Positions 8,421-19,751 of a stretch of 28,344 nucleotides of DNA are shown in pieces; positions within the stretch are counted from its first letter, which is position 1, and every line of letters starts with the position of its first letter. Position numbers and translations under genes: made by a program. Source of the DNA: Nemertoderma westbladi. Taxonomy: Eukaryota; Xenacoelomorpha; Nemertodermatida; Nemertodermatidae. The stretch is taken from the NCBI GenBank assembly GCA_032718475.1, contig JAUCBJ010002406.1, positions 1 through 28,344 of the forward strand, given 5' to 3'. The notes below the pieces were generated by a model. It ran no database searches and was not told the origin of the DNA. It saw only the letters and a list, made by a program, of their open reading frames with translations.

Positions 8421-11400
8421 TTAGTAGGAGCGCAGCTTGGCGTAGCCTAGAAACCAGTCTAGAGAGCGATCGATCGCGAGACAGATAATAAAGTCGGCGA
8501 CGACAACCTGAACAATTTCAAAGGAATGTTCCGCTGGGAACTCAACAATCTGAAAGTATTCATTGAATTCTGGAACTGCTGATGTTGCCAGTAGCAACAA
8601 GGCCAATAGCGTGCCTAGTATGCTGTAGAGCAGCGGTTTGTTCTCGGTGAGGCTCTGCATAAACGGGTGGCCCTTGTAGTTGACCGCGAATGTGGCCACC
8701 TGCATGGACATAGCGATAATATACACGGTAGAGTTGACTAGGTTGGGCTCGAACTCGGCCTCCAGATCAACGGGTTCGTCGCCCTTGGGATCCAGTTGGT
8801 GGGCTCGATCCACCAAGTGGATCAGACTGCTGAAGTGGACCGCGAACTGGGCGGCCACCGTGAGCAGCGTGTAAGCGTTGAATATATCCGGTAGGGGGCG
8901 TCGTGGCGACAGAGACACTAAAGGTTTACATCGGGAGACGAAGAGGAAACAGCCCGCTAGGAGGAGCCCTTGCAGAGTGGCCTGGGCGTCGTTGAACTTT
9001 ATTCCATCCAGGTAGAGAACTGATTGCGAGTAGGCGAATATAAGCGCATTCAAGGCGAGAATCTTAAACATCTGTAGCGTAGTAACCAGCGTGCAGCGGC
9101 CCTGTTTGATTATATGGCAGACGGATTCCACGGAGGGTTTCTTTGAGGTGAATGGAGAGGCGATAGAAGCGTCGCCCAGACGGACCACGGAGGCTGCGTC
9201 CTCAGCCTCGAGTTCCTTCATTAACCCGCTGAGTTGGGCGGACCCGCGGCCGGTGGGTCGCTGGGTTAACCCGTTAATCTCGAGGTTCCGCGCCGCGCGG
9301 GACCGCGGTTTATTACCGGCCACGGGAACTCTCGTCGTCTCCGGTTGCTTCTTTCCGGGTTTCCCCGTTTTGCGAGCCGTCGCGCTCACCACGCTGAGCA
9401 GGGCGACGCCCACGTGCGCGTGTTTGAGCGCCCCGACGTCGTTGGTCCCGTCGCCGCACATGAGAACCACGCAGCCGCGCGCGCGTAGACGCGTCACAAC
9501 CATTTCCTTCTGTTTGGGGGCGGTGCGGGCGAAAACCGAGACTTTAGGGAGGATGGCGTCTACATGGGAGGGGTGGTGGGTCTCTAGGTAGGTGAGGGAG
9601 TCGCCGGTGAGACAGAGGTCGTAGTCGGAAGGGGGACTGGTGGGAGTGAAACAGCTGGAAGTGTCACCCTCCTCCATGGACTCCCATCTCCAACCCCCCG
9701 TCCCGCCCACCAACCAGGCCGTCCGCTCCCAATTCGTCACACCCAGTTCTCGAGCGACGTGGCACGCGGTGAGCGCGTTGTCCCCGGTTATCATGGCGAC
9801 CCGATGACTCGCGGTTTTCAGCTCCCGGACGGCGGACAAACTGTCCGGCTTCATCGGGCAGGATATCGCGATGAAGCCGACGAACTGGAGTCCGGACTCG
9901 GTGTCCGAGCGGGTCAGCTGACGGGCCCGGCCGGCGGGGAGGGGCCCCAGTCTGCGGGAGGCGAGGGCGAGCACGCGCGCCCCCTGTCGGGTCAGTCGCG
10001 TATAGATTACATCGTATCCTCTAGGTGGAGCTACTAACATGGGTTTGACGACTTCCGGTGCGCCTTTCACCGCTACGGTGTAGACGAGGTCGTGACTGGA
10101 GGGGCTCTCCTGACTAAACACCACCGACATGCGACGCAGAGAGGAGGAGAAGTGGAAGCGTTGCGCGATCCGAAGGGGAGTGGCTCCGTGCGGCCGGTGT
10201 TTCGGTGGGATTAGCGTGTCGTTCTTGGTTAACGTCCAGCCCACCGCCTCCAAGGCGACCTTCTCCAACGGGTCCCCTATGATCCCTTCGTTGGATTCTA
10301 ATTGGCTGAGACTGTGGCAGCCCGCCAGCACTTGTACTGTCTCTATTGGGCATTGGTTTACCGGCGTAAGAGTTTCGTAACATTCTGGATCATCCTAAAA
10401 AAAACGAATAATAATGAGATGAAGGCAATAATGTTCTGATTCTGTCTGTAATGTTACTGGGTGGTTATCAGGGGTATCGGCTATATTAATAATCAAATTA
10501 AATAAAATAGAACCGTATTTAACTCTCAAGTGGGAATAAACGAGCAAACATAATGAAATATGAAATGGGAAGATAAAGCAGCTTTATTTAGATCGAATAT
10601 GATGTTTTATTTTCAAATTATTACAACTTTTATTCGGAAATGGAAATATATAACGTGAAATCGAATCTACAAAACCTATAGGGGTAGTATAGATTATATA
10701 AATTAGATATGTTTAGAAATTGAATTGGCATTAATATTTTAACTAAATTTTGTATTAATTTTAAATTAACACGCATTTAAAGATCTTTGTAACGCATTTT
10801 AAACGACCCAAAAATGTTGCATAGGGTTAATATTTAATAAATAGCGGAGGAATAGTAATTTGGATAATATGTAAAATGTAATTCCGAGATAATTGTCTTC
10901 AAAGTTTAGATTTTCCGGTCAAAAACTGACTGTCTGGGGTCTGTCGTCCATAAGAATGCCAGTTAGTAATGTCTGGTACTAAGAGACACAGAACAGAGCT
11001 AAAATGTAAGAAGTCCTACCCCTTTTAGACGAACCTGCAACCCAGCTATACCCTGCACCTCCAACTGATCCGAAGTGAGAGTTCCGGTCTTATCGAAACA
11101 ACAAATATCCACCTTCCCCGCAAAAGGGATCCGGAATGGCTCGGTGCAGTAGATCCCGAGTTTGGAGAGCGCAACGAGCGAGTTATTAACGGCGAGACTC
11201 AGTTCTATGGGCAGCTCGGGGGGGACCACCGATGTGAGTATGAGTGAACATTCCAGGAGGAGTTTGTAGCGGTTTCTGTCAGGGTTCTCGGTCCCCTTGA
11301 CCCAGACGTAAGCGGCGGCTACAACCGCGAACACAAGGAGGAAGAGGATAAACAGGAAAGTCTCGAGGTTGTTCGCGGTTACGCGTTTAACCGCGAACAG

Positions 11401-12591
11401 GATGGTCCGCAGCAGACGGCCCTGACTGGTGTTGAACCCGACCCGCAGCACGTAGCCCAGACAGCCACCGTCTGTGGGACGTATCCCGGGGCAACCCTTA
11501 CTGGGGGGGTTGTGTTGGACCACACGGGTGCCGCCGTACACGATATGCAGTCGGCCGTGTTGGGACTCGTCCAGGGTCGGCTCGTTGTGCTCGTTACTGG
11601 AAGCAGACACGCTGTTATCGTCCCTCTCCAACAACTCGTTGTTCTTGTCCCTCCCCAATGATTCGCTATGCTCTTCCCTCCCCAATGGCTCCTTTAGCTG
11701 CGGCACCGACTCCCCTGTCAGCATAGACTCATCGACGACGCAACCGCCCGCTAGGAGGAGCACGTCGCACGGGACGTAGTCCCTGACGAGGGAGACGAGA
11801 TCGCCCGGGACTAACTGGTCGCTCATCAGCTGCGACCAGCGCCGACAGCGGAACACGCTAACGAGATGGGGCCGGTTGCCCATCTTACGGATCTCGCCCA
11901 TATTGCGCAACTGCTGCTGCACCAAGGTGCACTCGAACACAACCAACATACACAGGGTGAACAGACTGTAGTACCAGAACTCGTCGAGACACCATAGACC
12001 CACACAGAAGACCTGGAACACGAAGAACGGGGCGGTGGCCCGTTCCAGGAAGAGTTCCTTAAACTCCGGAATTACCATCTCCATCTGGTTGCAGCCGTAC
12101 TCAGAGGCGATCGATTTCATTTGTTCGTCAGTTTGGTATCCCCGCCAGTCATGGAAGTGCCGAGTTCGAAGCCCGATCGGGTAGCAAACGGGGTGGAAGC
12201 GGTCCGCCTGGTGCACGTAACGGAGGCGTTGGAAGATGAAAGATAGTCGTCCGTCCTCGCGAACTATCGGGACTATCTCTGGACTACCGTTATTTGCAGT
12301 CGGGACTACCTTGACGACTGTCGCGTTGTAGGGGTCGCCAACCCCGGTGCAGGTCAGGAATGCTCTCAGATGAACGGACCAAACGGTGGACAGCCACAAT
12401 AATGTCTGGACGATTAATATAGCCGCGACCGCTATGCATCCCATCTCGAAGTTATCGTTTACTCCGTAAACTACGATCCACATGTAGGCCCAGGCGAGAT
12501 GGAGGAATATAAAAGGGTAGATGTATCCGTGGTATAGCAGCCGACGGGATACGTAGCATTGGATGTAGTCGATCTCTTCAGATAGGGCCAT
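8421..12591 (-). CDS. ATP13A1: P5A-type ATPase, ATP13A1 orthologue (two exons)
   Basis: P5A ATPases sit in the ER membrane and use ATP to pull out mis-inserted transmembrane helices. Exon 1 (12591-11020) encodes residues 1-524 and exon 2 (10394-8421) residues 525-1181; human ATP13A1 is about 1200 aa, so the gene looks complete. Visible motifs: the actuator TGES loop at 292-295, the P5A-specific PPELPIE in M4 at 457-463, the phosphorylated aspartate D500 in DKTGTLT, KGAPE at 634-638, TGDN at 727-730 and GDGTNDVG at 838-845. Hydrophobic segments lie at both ends, near 180-220, 405-432 and in the C-terminal third. The intron has a GT donor (GGG|GTAGGA) and an AG acceptor after a T run, both in phase 0, and joins LKG to [10 protein letters not shown] charged insert at about 303-340 is longer than in vertebrates. 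The coding sequence is much more GC-rich than its surroundings. Only one intron is unusual for this gene in animals. Confidence 0.96.
10395..11019 (-). other. intron of the P5A ATPase gene
   Basis: A 625-bp AT-rich intron. On the minus strand it begins GTAGGACTTCTTACA and ends with a T-rich tract and TTTTTTTAG. Both ends fall between codons. Its first part holds the dispersed repeat at 10839-11004. Confidence 0.9.
10839..11004 (+). repeat. dispersed repeat, copy 2, in the ATPase intron
   Basis: Related to 7085-7234 in the same orientation, ending 15 bp from the splice donor. It is somewhat more diverged and longer than copy 1. Confidence 0.8.
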
Positions 12592-13044
12592 CTTACTGTT
12601 AACTGGCTGACTGGTTACTGTTCGTCGACCGGGTACCGGACCGGTATTACCTTAGCAGCTCAGGTTCAGCCCCCACTCTTAAATATAAATTTTAAACAAT
12701 CAAACTTGTGCAACTAAACCAACCACCAAAGAACCAGTCGAGTAGTCCTAGTCCTACATCTGTACATAGAGGCCTACCCATACAGCCATACCGTTACAGC
12801 AGAGAATTTCCACATGACAGCATGAATTGATTTCCACGAATGCATTTTAAACAACCATGTTCATGTTCAGCATCAGCATGATCCGGTCTCTTGAATATAA
12901 TTTTTGGTTGAAAGAAATATATTTTTGACAGACCAATATGAAGCAAGTAAAATTATTTGGAAACAGAGAAACAACATGTTCCTATCTGTTCAACCGTAAG
13001 TAGTGATTATTTAAGCAGGGACACGTAGTGCAACCCTGTTTAAA
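12592..13044. other. upstream region of the ATPase gene
   Basis: This should contain the 5' UTR and promoter. A weak TATA-like word on the minus strand (TATATTTAAG within 12678-12690) lies about 90 bp upstream of the ATG, which is not convincing on its own. No other gene or element was recognised. Confidence 0.35.
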
Positions 13045-13195
13045 TACGGGTTTTACTTTTCAACGTATCCCGTACGTATCCACGTATGTGCGTACGTATC
13101 CACGTATCTATACATTACATTGAGCGATTTCACATACGCGTATGCATACGCGTAGGCGAATACGATTACTGTTTCCTAATTGGTCCAGTCCAGAT
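13045..13195 (+). repeat. ~150-bp dispersed repeat with a 20-bp perfect palindrome, copy 1
   Basis: Contains the perfect palindrome TACGCGTATGCATACGCGTA at 13135-13154 and repeated CGTACGTATCCACGTAT words. An inverted copy lies at 18185-18330 with the same order of blocks: GGGTTTTACTTTTCAACGTA, the ACGTAT words, TTGAGCGATTT, the palindrome, and ACTGTTTCCT. It is probably a small non-autonomous element. Confidence 0.88.
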
Positions 13196-14295
13196 GATTA
13201 TTGTCAAGTCAACAGTGTCTCTGTACAGCCTTTGCTGCCGTCAGGCCGTACACCGTAGGCCTATTACTGTATTATTACAGTACCGTTGCATTTAGATAGT
13301 ACAGTAGTAGATAGTGAATTTTATTTTCAGTGAGTGCCGCTCAGCCGTTTTATTTCTTCAACGGATTTCGGTCAGTGAGTTGAGCTGTTGCGCACGATTA
13401 TAGATAGTACAGTACGATTGAGTACGAGTGTACGAGTTTAATTATTTTATATGTGGATATTTTATTATTTAGAAATTAAAATAGCCAATAAATGAATTAA
13501 AAATAGGTTAATTAATAATAATCACATCGTAATTAAAGTAGTAAAATATATTAGGCGCAAAGATTATACAATACTGTATTATTAACAATAAACGCACTTA
13601 CAATACTAAATATAACTGAGTTATAATTATTCGCCCATAACGCAAGATAATACGCAAAATAATACTACAGTATAAAGAACATATTACAGTACATCTGTGT
13701 TACCATTATTAAGTATTATTATGTATTGTATACGCTCACTGGGATACCCCAGCCGCAGCCGTCGAGTCAGAAATCCAATAGAATCAACTCACCTTAAATT
13801 TACTACAGAATGTGTCTCCTTGTCTGTGTCACTAATGAACTGCATACGCCCCATGGTAAATAAATACCTGTTCTGGCTGTCTGGAAGGAATATTTACGAC
13901 ATTGGCTGCCGCTCCCATGACTACTAAGGGCCCTCCTACTTTGTTTCATTATTAAATTAAATATATATATTTTCTGGAATGAATATTTATGACATGGGCT
14001 AGATATAAATAACGGTAGTTAATAGCATTGTTTTTCCAAGCCGCCCTAGGTGATTTACTGCCCATTCCGAAAGAGGCGACTATTATGACTGTTTATACAG
14101 TATATTGAAAGAGAGTGGAAGAGAAGATGTTGAGTTGATGTGAATATCCATATACAAATGTATCGTTGGTAATAACATTTTTCGTGCGGTCGACAATAGG
14201 GGTTTTCAACACAAATTACATAGAGTACAGTATTAAAAGCTTGCTCCAGCTTATTTTTCGCCCCTTCTGGCCTGCGCGCGCCCGGGTCGACTCGG
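13196..14295. other. intergenic, AT-rich, no gene recognised
   Basis: The stretch has GTAC/ACAGTA-rich patches (13280-13440) and AT-rich low-complexity sequence (13440-13720). No convincing protein, RNA gene or bounded element was found. The short ORF at 13697-13927 has no recognisable family feature. Confidence 0.5.
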
Positions 14296-14330
14296 CCCCA
14301 CCCCCCCCCCCCCCCCCCTCCCCCACCCTA
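14296..14330 (+). repeat. poly-C tract with interruptions
   Basis: C4-A-C17-T-C5-A-C3. It lies in a locally GC-rich patch, 100 bp before the copy B insertion. Confidence 0.95.
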
Positions 14331-14577
14331 CGCAACGCCACTGCCACTGGGGAATAGTATTCCAAATCGTACAGTATCTCTGTGATGTGTTTCCATAATT
14401 GTTTCGGCTTTTTAGCATATTAAACTGTATGTACCGGTCCCCTCCATGCAGCATAAAGGAGGTGCTACCTGTAGCTGCATAGACCCTCTTACTAGGGCAA
14501 ATCTGGTCCTGTAACTAGGACCCCCTTCGTTCTGGGATAAGGACGCCCTTGGTCCTGGATTAAGGACCCATATACTT

Positions 14578-14807
14578 GGCTGCAGGGGTATATGGCCTGA
14601 CCAGGCAGTTGGTGATCTACCAATGGCTGGTCAGGAGTAGAGTGTTCTCATGTCCACTCTGAGAGCACTTCACTGCGACCTGCACCTGGCAGCAAGGGTA
14701 CAGGGCATGACCCAGCAGATGAGCTGCAACAGCCAATGGTGGGTCATGTGCGCCAGAGTAGATATGGGTGATGGGCCTCATATCTGACTCCATTGCGACA
14801 CCCACCC
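14578..14807 (+). repeat. two tandem 5'-UTR monomers of copy B
   Basis: Unit 1 (14578-14687) and unit 2 (14688-14807) share the blocks GGC-TGCAGGGG/AGCAAGGG, CAGG-CATGACC, CAGCAG/CAGTTGG, GCCAATGG or ACCAATGG, GGTCA, AGAGTA/GAGTAGA, and an end motif TTCACTGCGAC/CCATTGCGAC with CACC. They are diverged tandem duplicates in the likely promoter region of the element. Confidence 0.6.
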
Positions 14808-14813
14808 CGTGGA

Positions 14814-17800
14814 ATGGCAAACCAGGGTGTGGTATTTGCCCCGAGAGCTGACTCGGCAAAAAAGCACCCCCCAACCCCCACTATGGATTACATTAGCAAT
14901 GCGGAGGTCCGGCCACTAGAGGCCAGTGGAATTACCGGACACAATCGGCCTCACAGGCGTCAGTTAACTCCTGACCGGCTGCCTATCTCACCCCCTACTG
15001 GAGAGAGAGCAGCCAACAATTCTTTGAGTCCCTTTCCTGATGACCTTTCTGGCCCAAACCCTGGGTTACCAGGGAGGCCAGATTGTGATGGGGAGAGGGA
15101 TTCTGGAGTTGGAGGCTACTCTCATGTTCCACCCCGACCAACAAAGCCATTGGTGAATCTGAGGAAAGTCACTAGACTAGCCTCAGTAAACACCCTAACA
15201 CTCGGGTCCCCAATGCGACAAGGTGAGCTGACTGCCTTGGCAGATAAGCTTTCTCTTAGCGCAGTGGGTGTTCAAGAGCACCGAATGCAGACTGGACAGA
15301 CTGGTGAGGTTCTGATTAAGGACATGGGGGGCGGTTGGCGACTCGCCCTCGCGTCAGCAGATGATAGTGGCAATGGTGGAATTGGTCTATTGATGAATCC
15401 AACTGCACATGCAGCATTGGACAAAATAGACCAAATCTCTAACCGCATCATCCGTTGCCACTTCTCATGTTCTGGAAGACTGGCTAAGAAGTTTCCTAAG
15501 GTGGTTCTGATTGTGTGCTACTCTCCAACTAGTGTTGCCCCTGTAGAGGAGGTGGAAAATTTCTACCACAATCTACAAGCAGCTACTGATGGAGTGGATC
15601 AGCATGCATTCTTAACATTCCTGGGAGACTTTAATGCAAGTCTGCATCAATAAAACCGAAATTCTGTTCATCTTCAGGATTTTATCTCTGGAAATGGATT
15701 GTTTTCGGCTGGAACCCAGTTCAAGAAGCGAACTGGAAAGCTATGGACTCATAGTGGACCCAGTGGTCACAAGTCCCAGATAGACCATATTCTATTTCGT
15801 AGGAAATACAGGAGCTCTTTACAAGACTGTAATGCATTTACACTTCGACCCTTCTCCAGTGATCACCGCCTTATTGTGGCCAAGGTAAGACTTAGTCTGC
15901 GTGCTAGCAGAACAACGAAATCTGCCTTGCCGCGGCATGACTGGTCCTCTCTGTTGCAACAGCCAAGTGTGAGATCCAGCTTTACACTACAGCTGAGCAA
16001 CAGGTATGAGGCTCTTGCCTCTGAGGCGGCAGATCACTGTGAGGGCTATACTGCCTTTACAGAAGCAGTTAAGTTAGCAGCTGCAGAAACAGTTCCTGTA
16101 TACCCTCGAAACAGGAAAAGGGCCCCCTGGAATGACAACAAAATTCAGAAGTGCCGAAATGACCTTCATAAGGCGCAGAATGAGTCCCGACTCAAAAAGA
16201 CTACAGCGGCCAAGAATGCAGTTAAGGCTGCATCTAGGTCCCTGAACAGGCAGTACTCTGTTAATCTACAGGAGCTAATAAACCAACAGGTTGATGCCAT
16301 CAATGATGCTGACGACAGCAGGCAATCATCCCAGGCATGGAAATCGATCAATCTGCTTTCTGGGCGGAAAAGCCAACCAATCACCAAGGTTAAGGCTGAA
16401 TCACCAGCCGATCGCCTCAATCGTTGGAAAGCCCACTTTGAAAAGCTCCTCAATAATGACAGGGTATTGCCTGATAACTTTATAGAAGTAAAAGTGTCTG
16501 AGTCTGTACTCCCAGATATTCCCATTGGCGATATCTCCTTTGCAGAAGTGAAGGCTGCTGCAAAGAACATTAAGACCAATCGTGCCAGTGGAGTAGATGG
16601 TGTTCCCCCTGAGGTCTTTAAAATACCTGAGTGTTTAAAGCTCATCTATCCCATCATAGTAGACATGTACCGAACAACAAGAGTCCCACAAGAAATGAAA
16701 ACAAATAAGTTGGTGCCAGTTCCTAAGAAGGGCAACCTAACACTCTATGGTTCTTTTCGGGGAATCTCATTGATCTCGATTGCTGCAAAGCTATACAATA
16801 GGATTCTATTAAATCGCATCAGGGATCCCATTGAGAGACTGCTCCGTGGAAATCAGAATGGGTTCCGCAAAGGTCGTGGAACCATGGAGCCCATTTTGGC
16901 ACTTAGAAGGATAATTGAAGAATTATCAAAAAAGAAAGACAGGCATCTGGCTGTTATCTTTGTTGACTTCTTCAAGGCCTTTGATTCAGTCTCTCGCTCA
17001 CGTATGTTCAGCATACTTCCATTATATGGGATTCCTGATGAAATTATTGCAGCAATCAGATCAGTATACGATGGTTCGACAACATTTGTGTCTACTGTTG
17101 ACGGTGACACAGAGCCATTTGAAGTGTTATGGGGCGTCCTCCAAGGAGACACACTTGCACCATTCTTGTTCATTATTGTGGTTGACTATGTTCTACGCAT
17201 GTCCTTAGATCATCATAATGATGATGGGGTGATGATAACTCCACCTACTGGCTCCAGAAGTCGAGGAAATCCTGCCAAGTACCTAACTGATCTAGACTTT
17301 GCTGATGACTTAGGAGTACTCTCAGAATCATTAGAGGGAGCCCAACGGCTCCTCAGCTCATTAGAACATGCTGCTTCTAGTGTTGGTCTTTTTATTAACT
17401 CCAGAAAGACCAAAATTCTGACAGTTAACTTTGAAAGTCCTCAGCAAGTCTCTGATCGGATGAGCATAAGCTCAAAGGATGGTATGCTTGAGCATGTGGA
17501 CGACTTCTGTTACCTGGGATCATGGATCCGGAAGTCAGATGAGGACCTTCGAATACGTAAGGGAAAGGCATGGGCGGCAGCCTTGAATAGGCTTTCCAGG
17601 ATTTGGAAGTCACCGAGAATTAATCGGAAACTTAAGGTCCGATTATTTAGAGCAGCAGTAGTTCCAGTACTCCTCTACGGGAGTCCATGCTGGGCTCTAA
17701 CTGCTGAAGACACCAAATCTCTGGATGGCACATTCACAAGAATGCTACGCCGGGTTCATTGTGTCAAGTACAATGCGCACATCTCCAACCAGACACTATA

Positions 17801-18080
17801 TAACATTGGAGGTGTCTCATTGGTTCCCCCAAGCTTGACACTAGAACAAAATCGCCTCCGCTTTGCAGGACATTGCTTTCGCCGTGAGGACCAGCCAGTG
17901 CATAATCTTGTACTTTGGCAGCCTCATGGAGTGAATAAGCATGGTGGACAGCCCATGACTTTCTTGAGACGCATCTTAAAGGACACTGGCCTTAAAGATG
18001 CGGATGATCTAGCAAATGTCATGGGTGATAGGGAGTTGTGGCGGTGCAATTTTGTTGACAAGCCGGCACAGCATTCTTAA
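14814..18080 (+). pseudogene. non-LTR pol protein (endonuclease + reverse transcriptase) with one in-frame stop
   Basis: The first part (ATG at 14814 to a TAA at 15651-15653) carries an apurinic-type endonuclease ending in LGDFNASLHQ. The same frame continues directly after the stop to 18080. The continuation starts with the rest of the endonuclease (HKSQIDHIL and the SSDHRLIV motif). The reverse transcriptase follows, with NKLVPVPKKGNLTLYGSFRG, FVDFFKAFDSV holding the first catalytic Asp, LQGDTLAPFLF and the FADD catalytic box. A C-terminal domain contains LRFAGHCFRR and FLRRILKDTG. The total is about 1,088 codons. The stop falls inside the endonuclease, between GDFNA and SDH, so it is most simply a disabling mutation rather than an ORF boundary. 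The copy is otherwise intact and young. Confidence 0.9.
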
Positions 18081-18110
18081 AAATGCAGCTGCAATGCAGC
18101 ATGCCGATCC

Positions 18111-18143
<33 letters not shown>
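18111..18143 (+). repeat. (TAG)11 microsatellite tail of copy B
   Basis: Eleven TAG units follow GCCGATCC directly. Copy A has three units at the same place, so the tail is the element's 3' end rather than a host microsatellite. Confidence 0.95.
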
Positions 18144-18145
<2 letters not shown>

Positions 18146-18184
18146 CCGGTCCCATAGGCATTTTGTATGACATTTATCTCGTAT

Positions 18185-18330
18185 CTCATCTGAACCAATC
18201 AGGAAACAGTATTCGACTACGCGTATGCATACGCGTATGTCAAATCGCTCAATATAATCTATAAATACATGGATACGTACGCACATACGTGGATACGTAC
18301 GGCATACGTTGAAAAGTAAAACCCTTTAAA
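18185..18330 (-). repeat. ~150-bp dispersed repeat with a 20-bp perfect palindrome, copy 2
   Basis: Inverted copy of 13045-13195; the palindrome lies at 18218-18237. The two copies flank copy B and could pair as a 5-kb-spaced inverted repeat. Confidence 0.88.
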
Positions 18331-19568
18331 TACTGTAAGTAAAATTATCACATTGGTTCATGGCCTCCTATAATATATTAATATTAATAATAATAATGAT
18401 AATAGTTATAATATTTGTGCTGTTTTTTTGGAAAGTAATATATTTCATCCTAATATATACAGTTTCAACAGCGTCAATTTATGATAAAATATAAAATGTA
18501 ACTTCAAAAATCACTGATAGAAAACACACTTAAAGAAAATTATGAAATAAAAATTCTCGTCCACCTTAATTGACTCGCTTCGCTCGGACAGTTACTGTCT
18601 CATATTGTTTTCCTTAAATAAACACTTTCTGAGGCATTATGTAAACTAAAAGACTTTATTAAAAAACTATATTTTATAAAACTATACTCTTCTTACATAG
18701 ATGCATAAAGCAATTTATTGGTAACTGTTCTCGTCTACATTACTTTCCTCTCTTCGCTCGGCCAGTAAACCATCCTGTACTATGTTTACCTATAAAGTGC
18801 TACATCTTATTGCGTTAAAAATTTATATATATTATTACTTATTAGTACATACAAAAATCATACCGTACGTTAATGTATTTCAATAACACATCTGCAACAT
18901 AAAGCTGAATCGTGGCAGATAAAGTACTGGACCATTGGGCTGCGTCAGTGAGGGGACCGTGATCGAACTGCATTTCCCCAGTCTGCCGCTAGAGGGAGAA
19001 ATGTCCGAGAGAGAAAATATATATTTATTGTTCGTAATTCTTTCGACAATCTTGGTACATATTTTCCAGATCTTAGGCTTCATGCAGTTTACCCCGTCTG
19101 CAGTTACCCAGTCTGGTCGCTAGAGTTATCTATGGAAATCTATTAACTTAACATAAATTCACCTCACGTGTTGCGTGAAGGCCACTATAAACATCTACAA
19201 ACATGTTACTTGCATTTTGTAATTATTTTTTGTGCAAAAACATTTTCACACGTTACTGTAGAGTTTCGTGAAGTGAAGGGATTTTTATCCTTTAATTTTG
19301 AAATTTGAATGAATCAAATGTGTAGTAATAATTAATATTTATTACAAATAGTCATTGGCTGCATTGGCTTCTTATTAAAATGTCCTTTATCACCACAATG
19401 TTACAAAAATAATTAATATTAGTTACAAATACATCAGTAATTATTTATCAAGCTTGCATTAGGATAGCTGCGACGAATTCCGTCTCTAATTAATCCATTT
19501 GGATACGAAGGATTACATAAACAGTGGGTTTCTGTAGTTTAGGTCATATAATTAATATATTATATACC
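18331..19568. other. intergenic, AT-rich, no gene; minor repeats
   Basis: No supported gene. CTTCGCTCGG-C/A-CAGTNA words at about 18583 and 18754 look like ends of a small element. Diverged repeats carrying CCCAGTCTG...CGCTAGAG lie at 18967-18998 and 19098-19127. Confidence 0.5.
18983..18998 (+). promoter_or_regulatory. CTCF-like motif in a diverged repeat
   Basis: CTGCCGCTAGAGGGAG resembles a CTCF core. A degraded version of the same unit lies 130 bp downstream (CTGGTCGCTAGAGTTA). The function is unproven. Confidence 0.25.
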
Positions 19569-19751
19569 TTTATTAGTGGAATAGGGCCACCAGTTTCAAA
19601 GCATTTGATACACCCATAACCAGAAAACAAGAAAGCAATTTAGTCAACAAATTTACCAGTCATCCTATTTCTTACTAGCCCTATAGTTTCTATTCCCCCC
19701 ACCAGATCGATACAACATTGTTATGTTCACAAACTAGCATGCCCACAACTA

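Larger units (their letters stand above)
14431..18153 (+). mobile_element. non-LTR retrotransposon copy B, near full length, with 11-bp target duplication
   Basis: GTACCGGTCCC occurs at 14431-14441 and again at 18143-18153, bracketing a 3.7-kb element (14442-18142). In order it has a 5' region with two ~110-120-bp repeat units (14578-14807), an apurinic-endonuclease domain, a reverse transcriptase, a C-terminal domain, a hairpin 3' end and an 11-unit (TAG) tail (18111-18143). I cannot place the clade firmly; the layout of EN before RT, no separate ORF1, and a microsatellite tail resembles RTE-like elements. Confidence 0.93.

Noticed and set aside
9091-9591. 166-aa plus-strand ORF and several neighbours (8680, 9759, 10129, 11474)
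   Set aside because: These are antisense shadows of the GC-rich ATPase exons, which have a strong family match on the other strand.
13697-13927. 76-aa plus-strand ORF as a gene
   Set aside because: No domain, signal peptide or conserved motif, and no supporting splice or poly(A) structure.
16166-16645. 159-aa minus-strand ORF within copy B
   Set aside because: Antisense of the retrotransposon pol frame, without any domain of its own.
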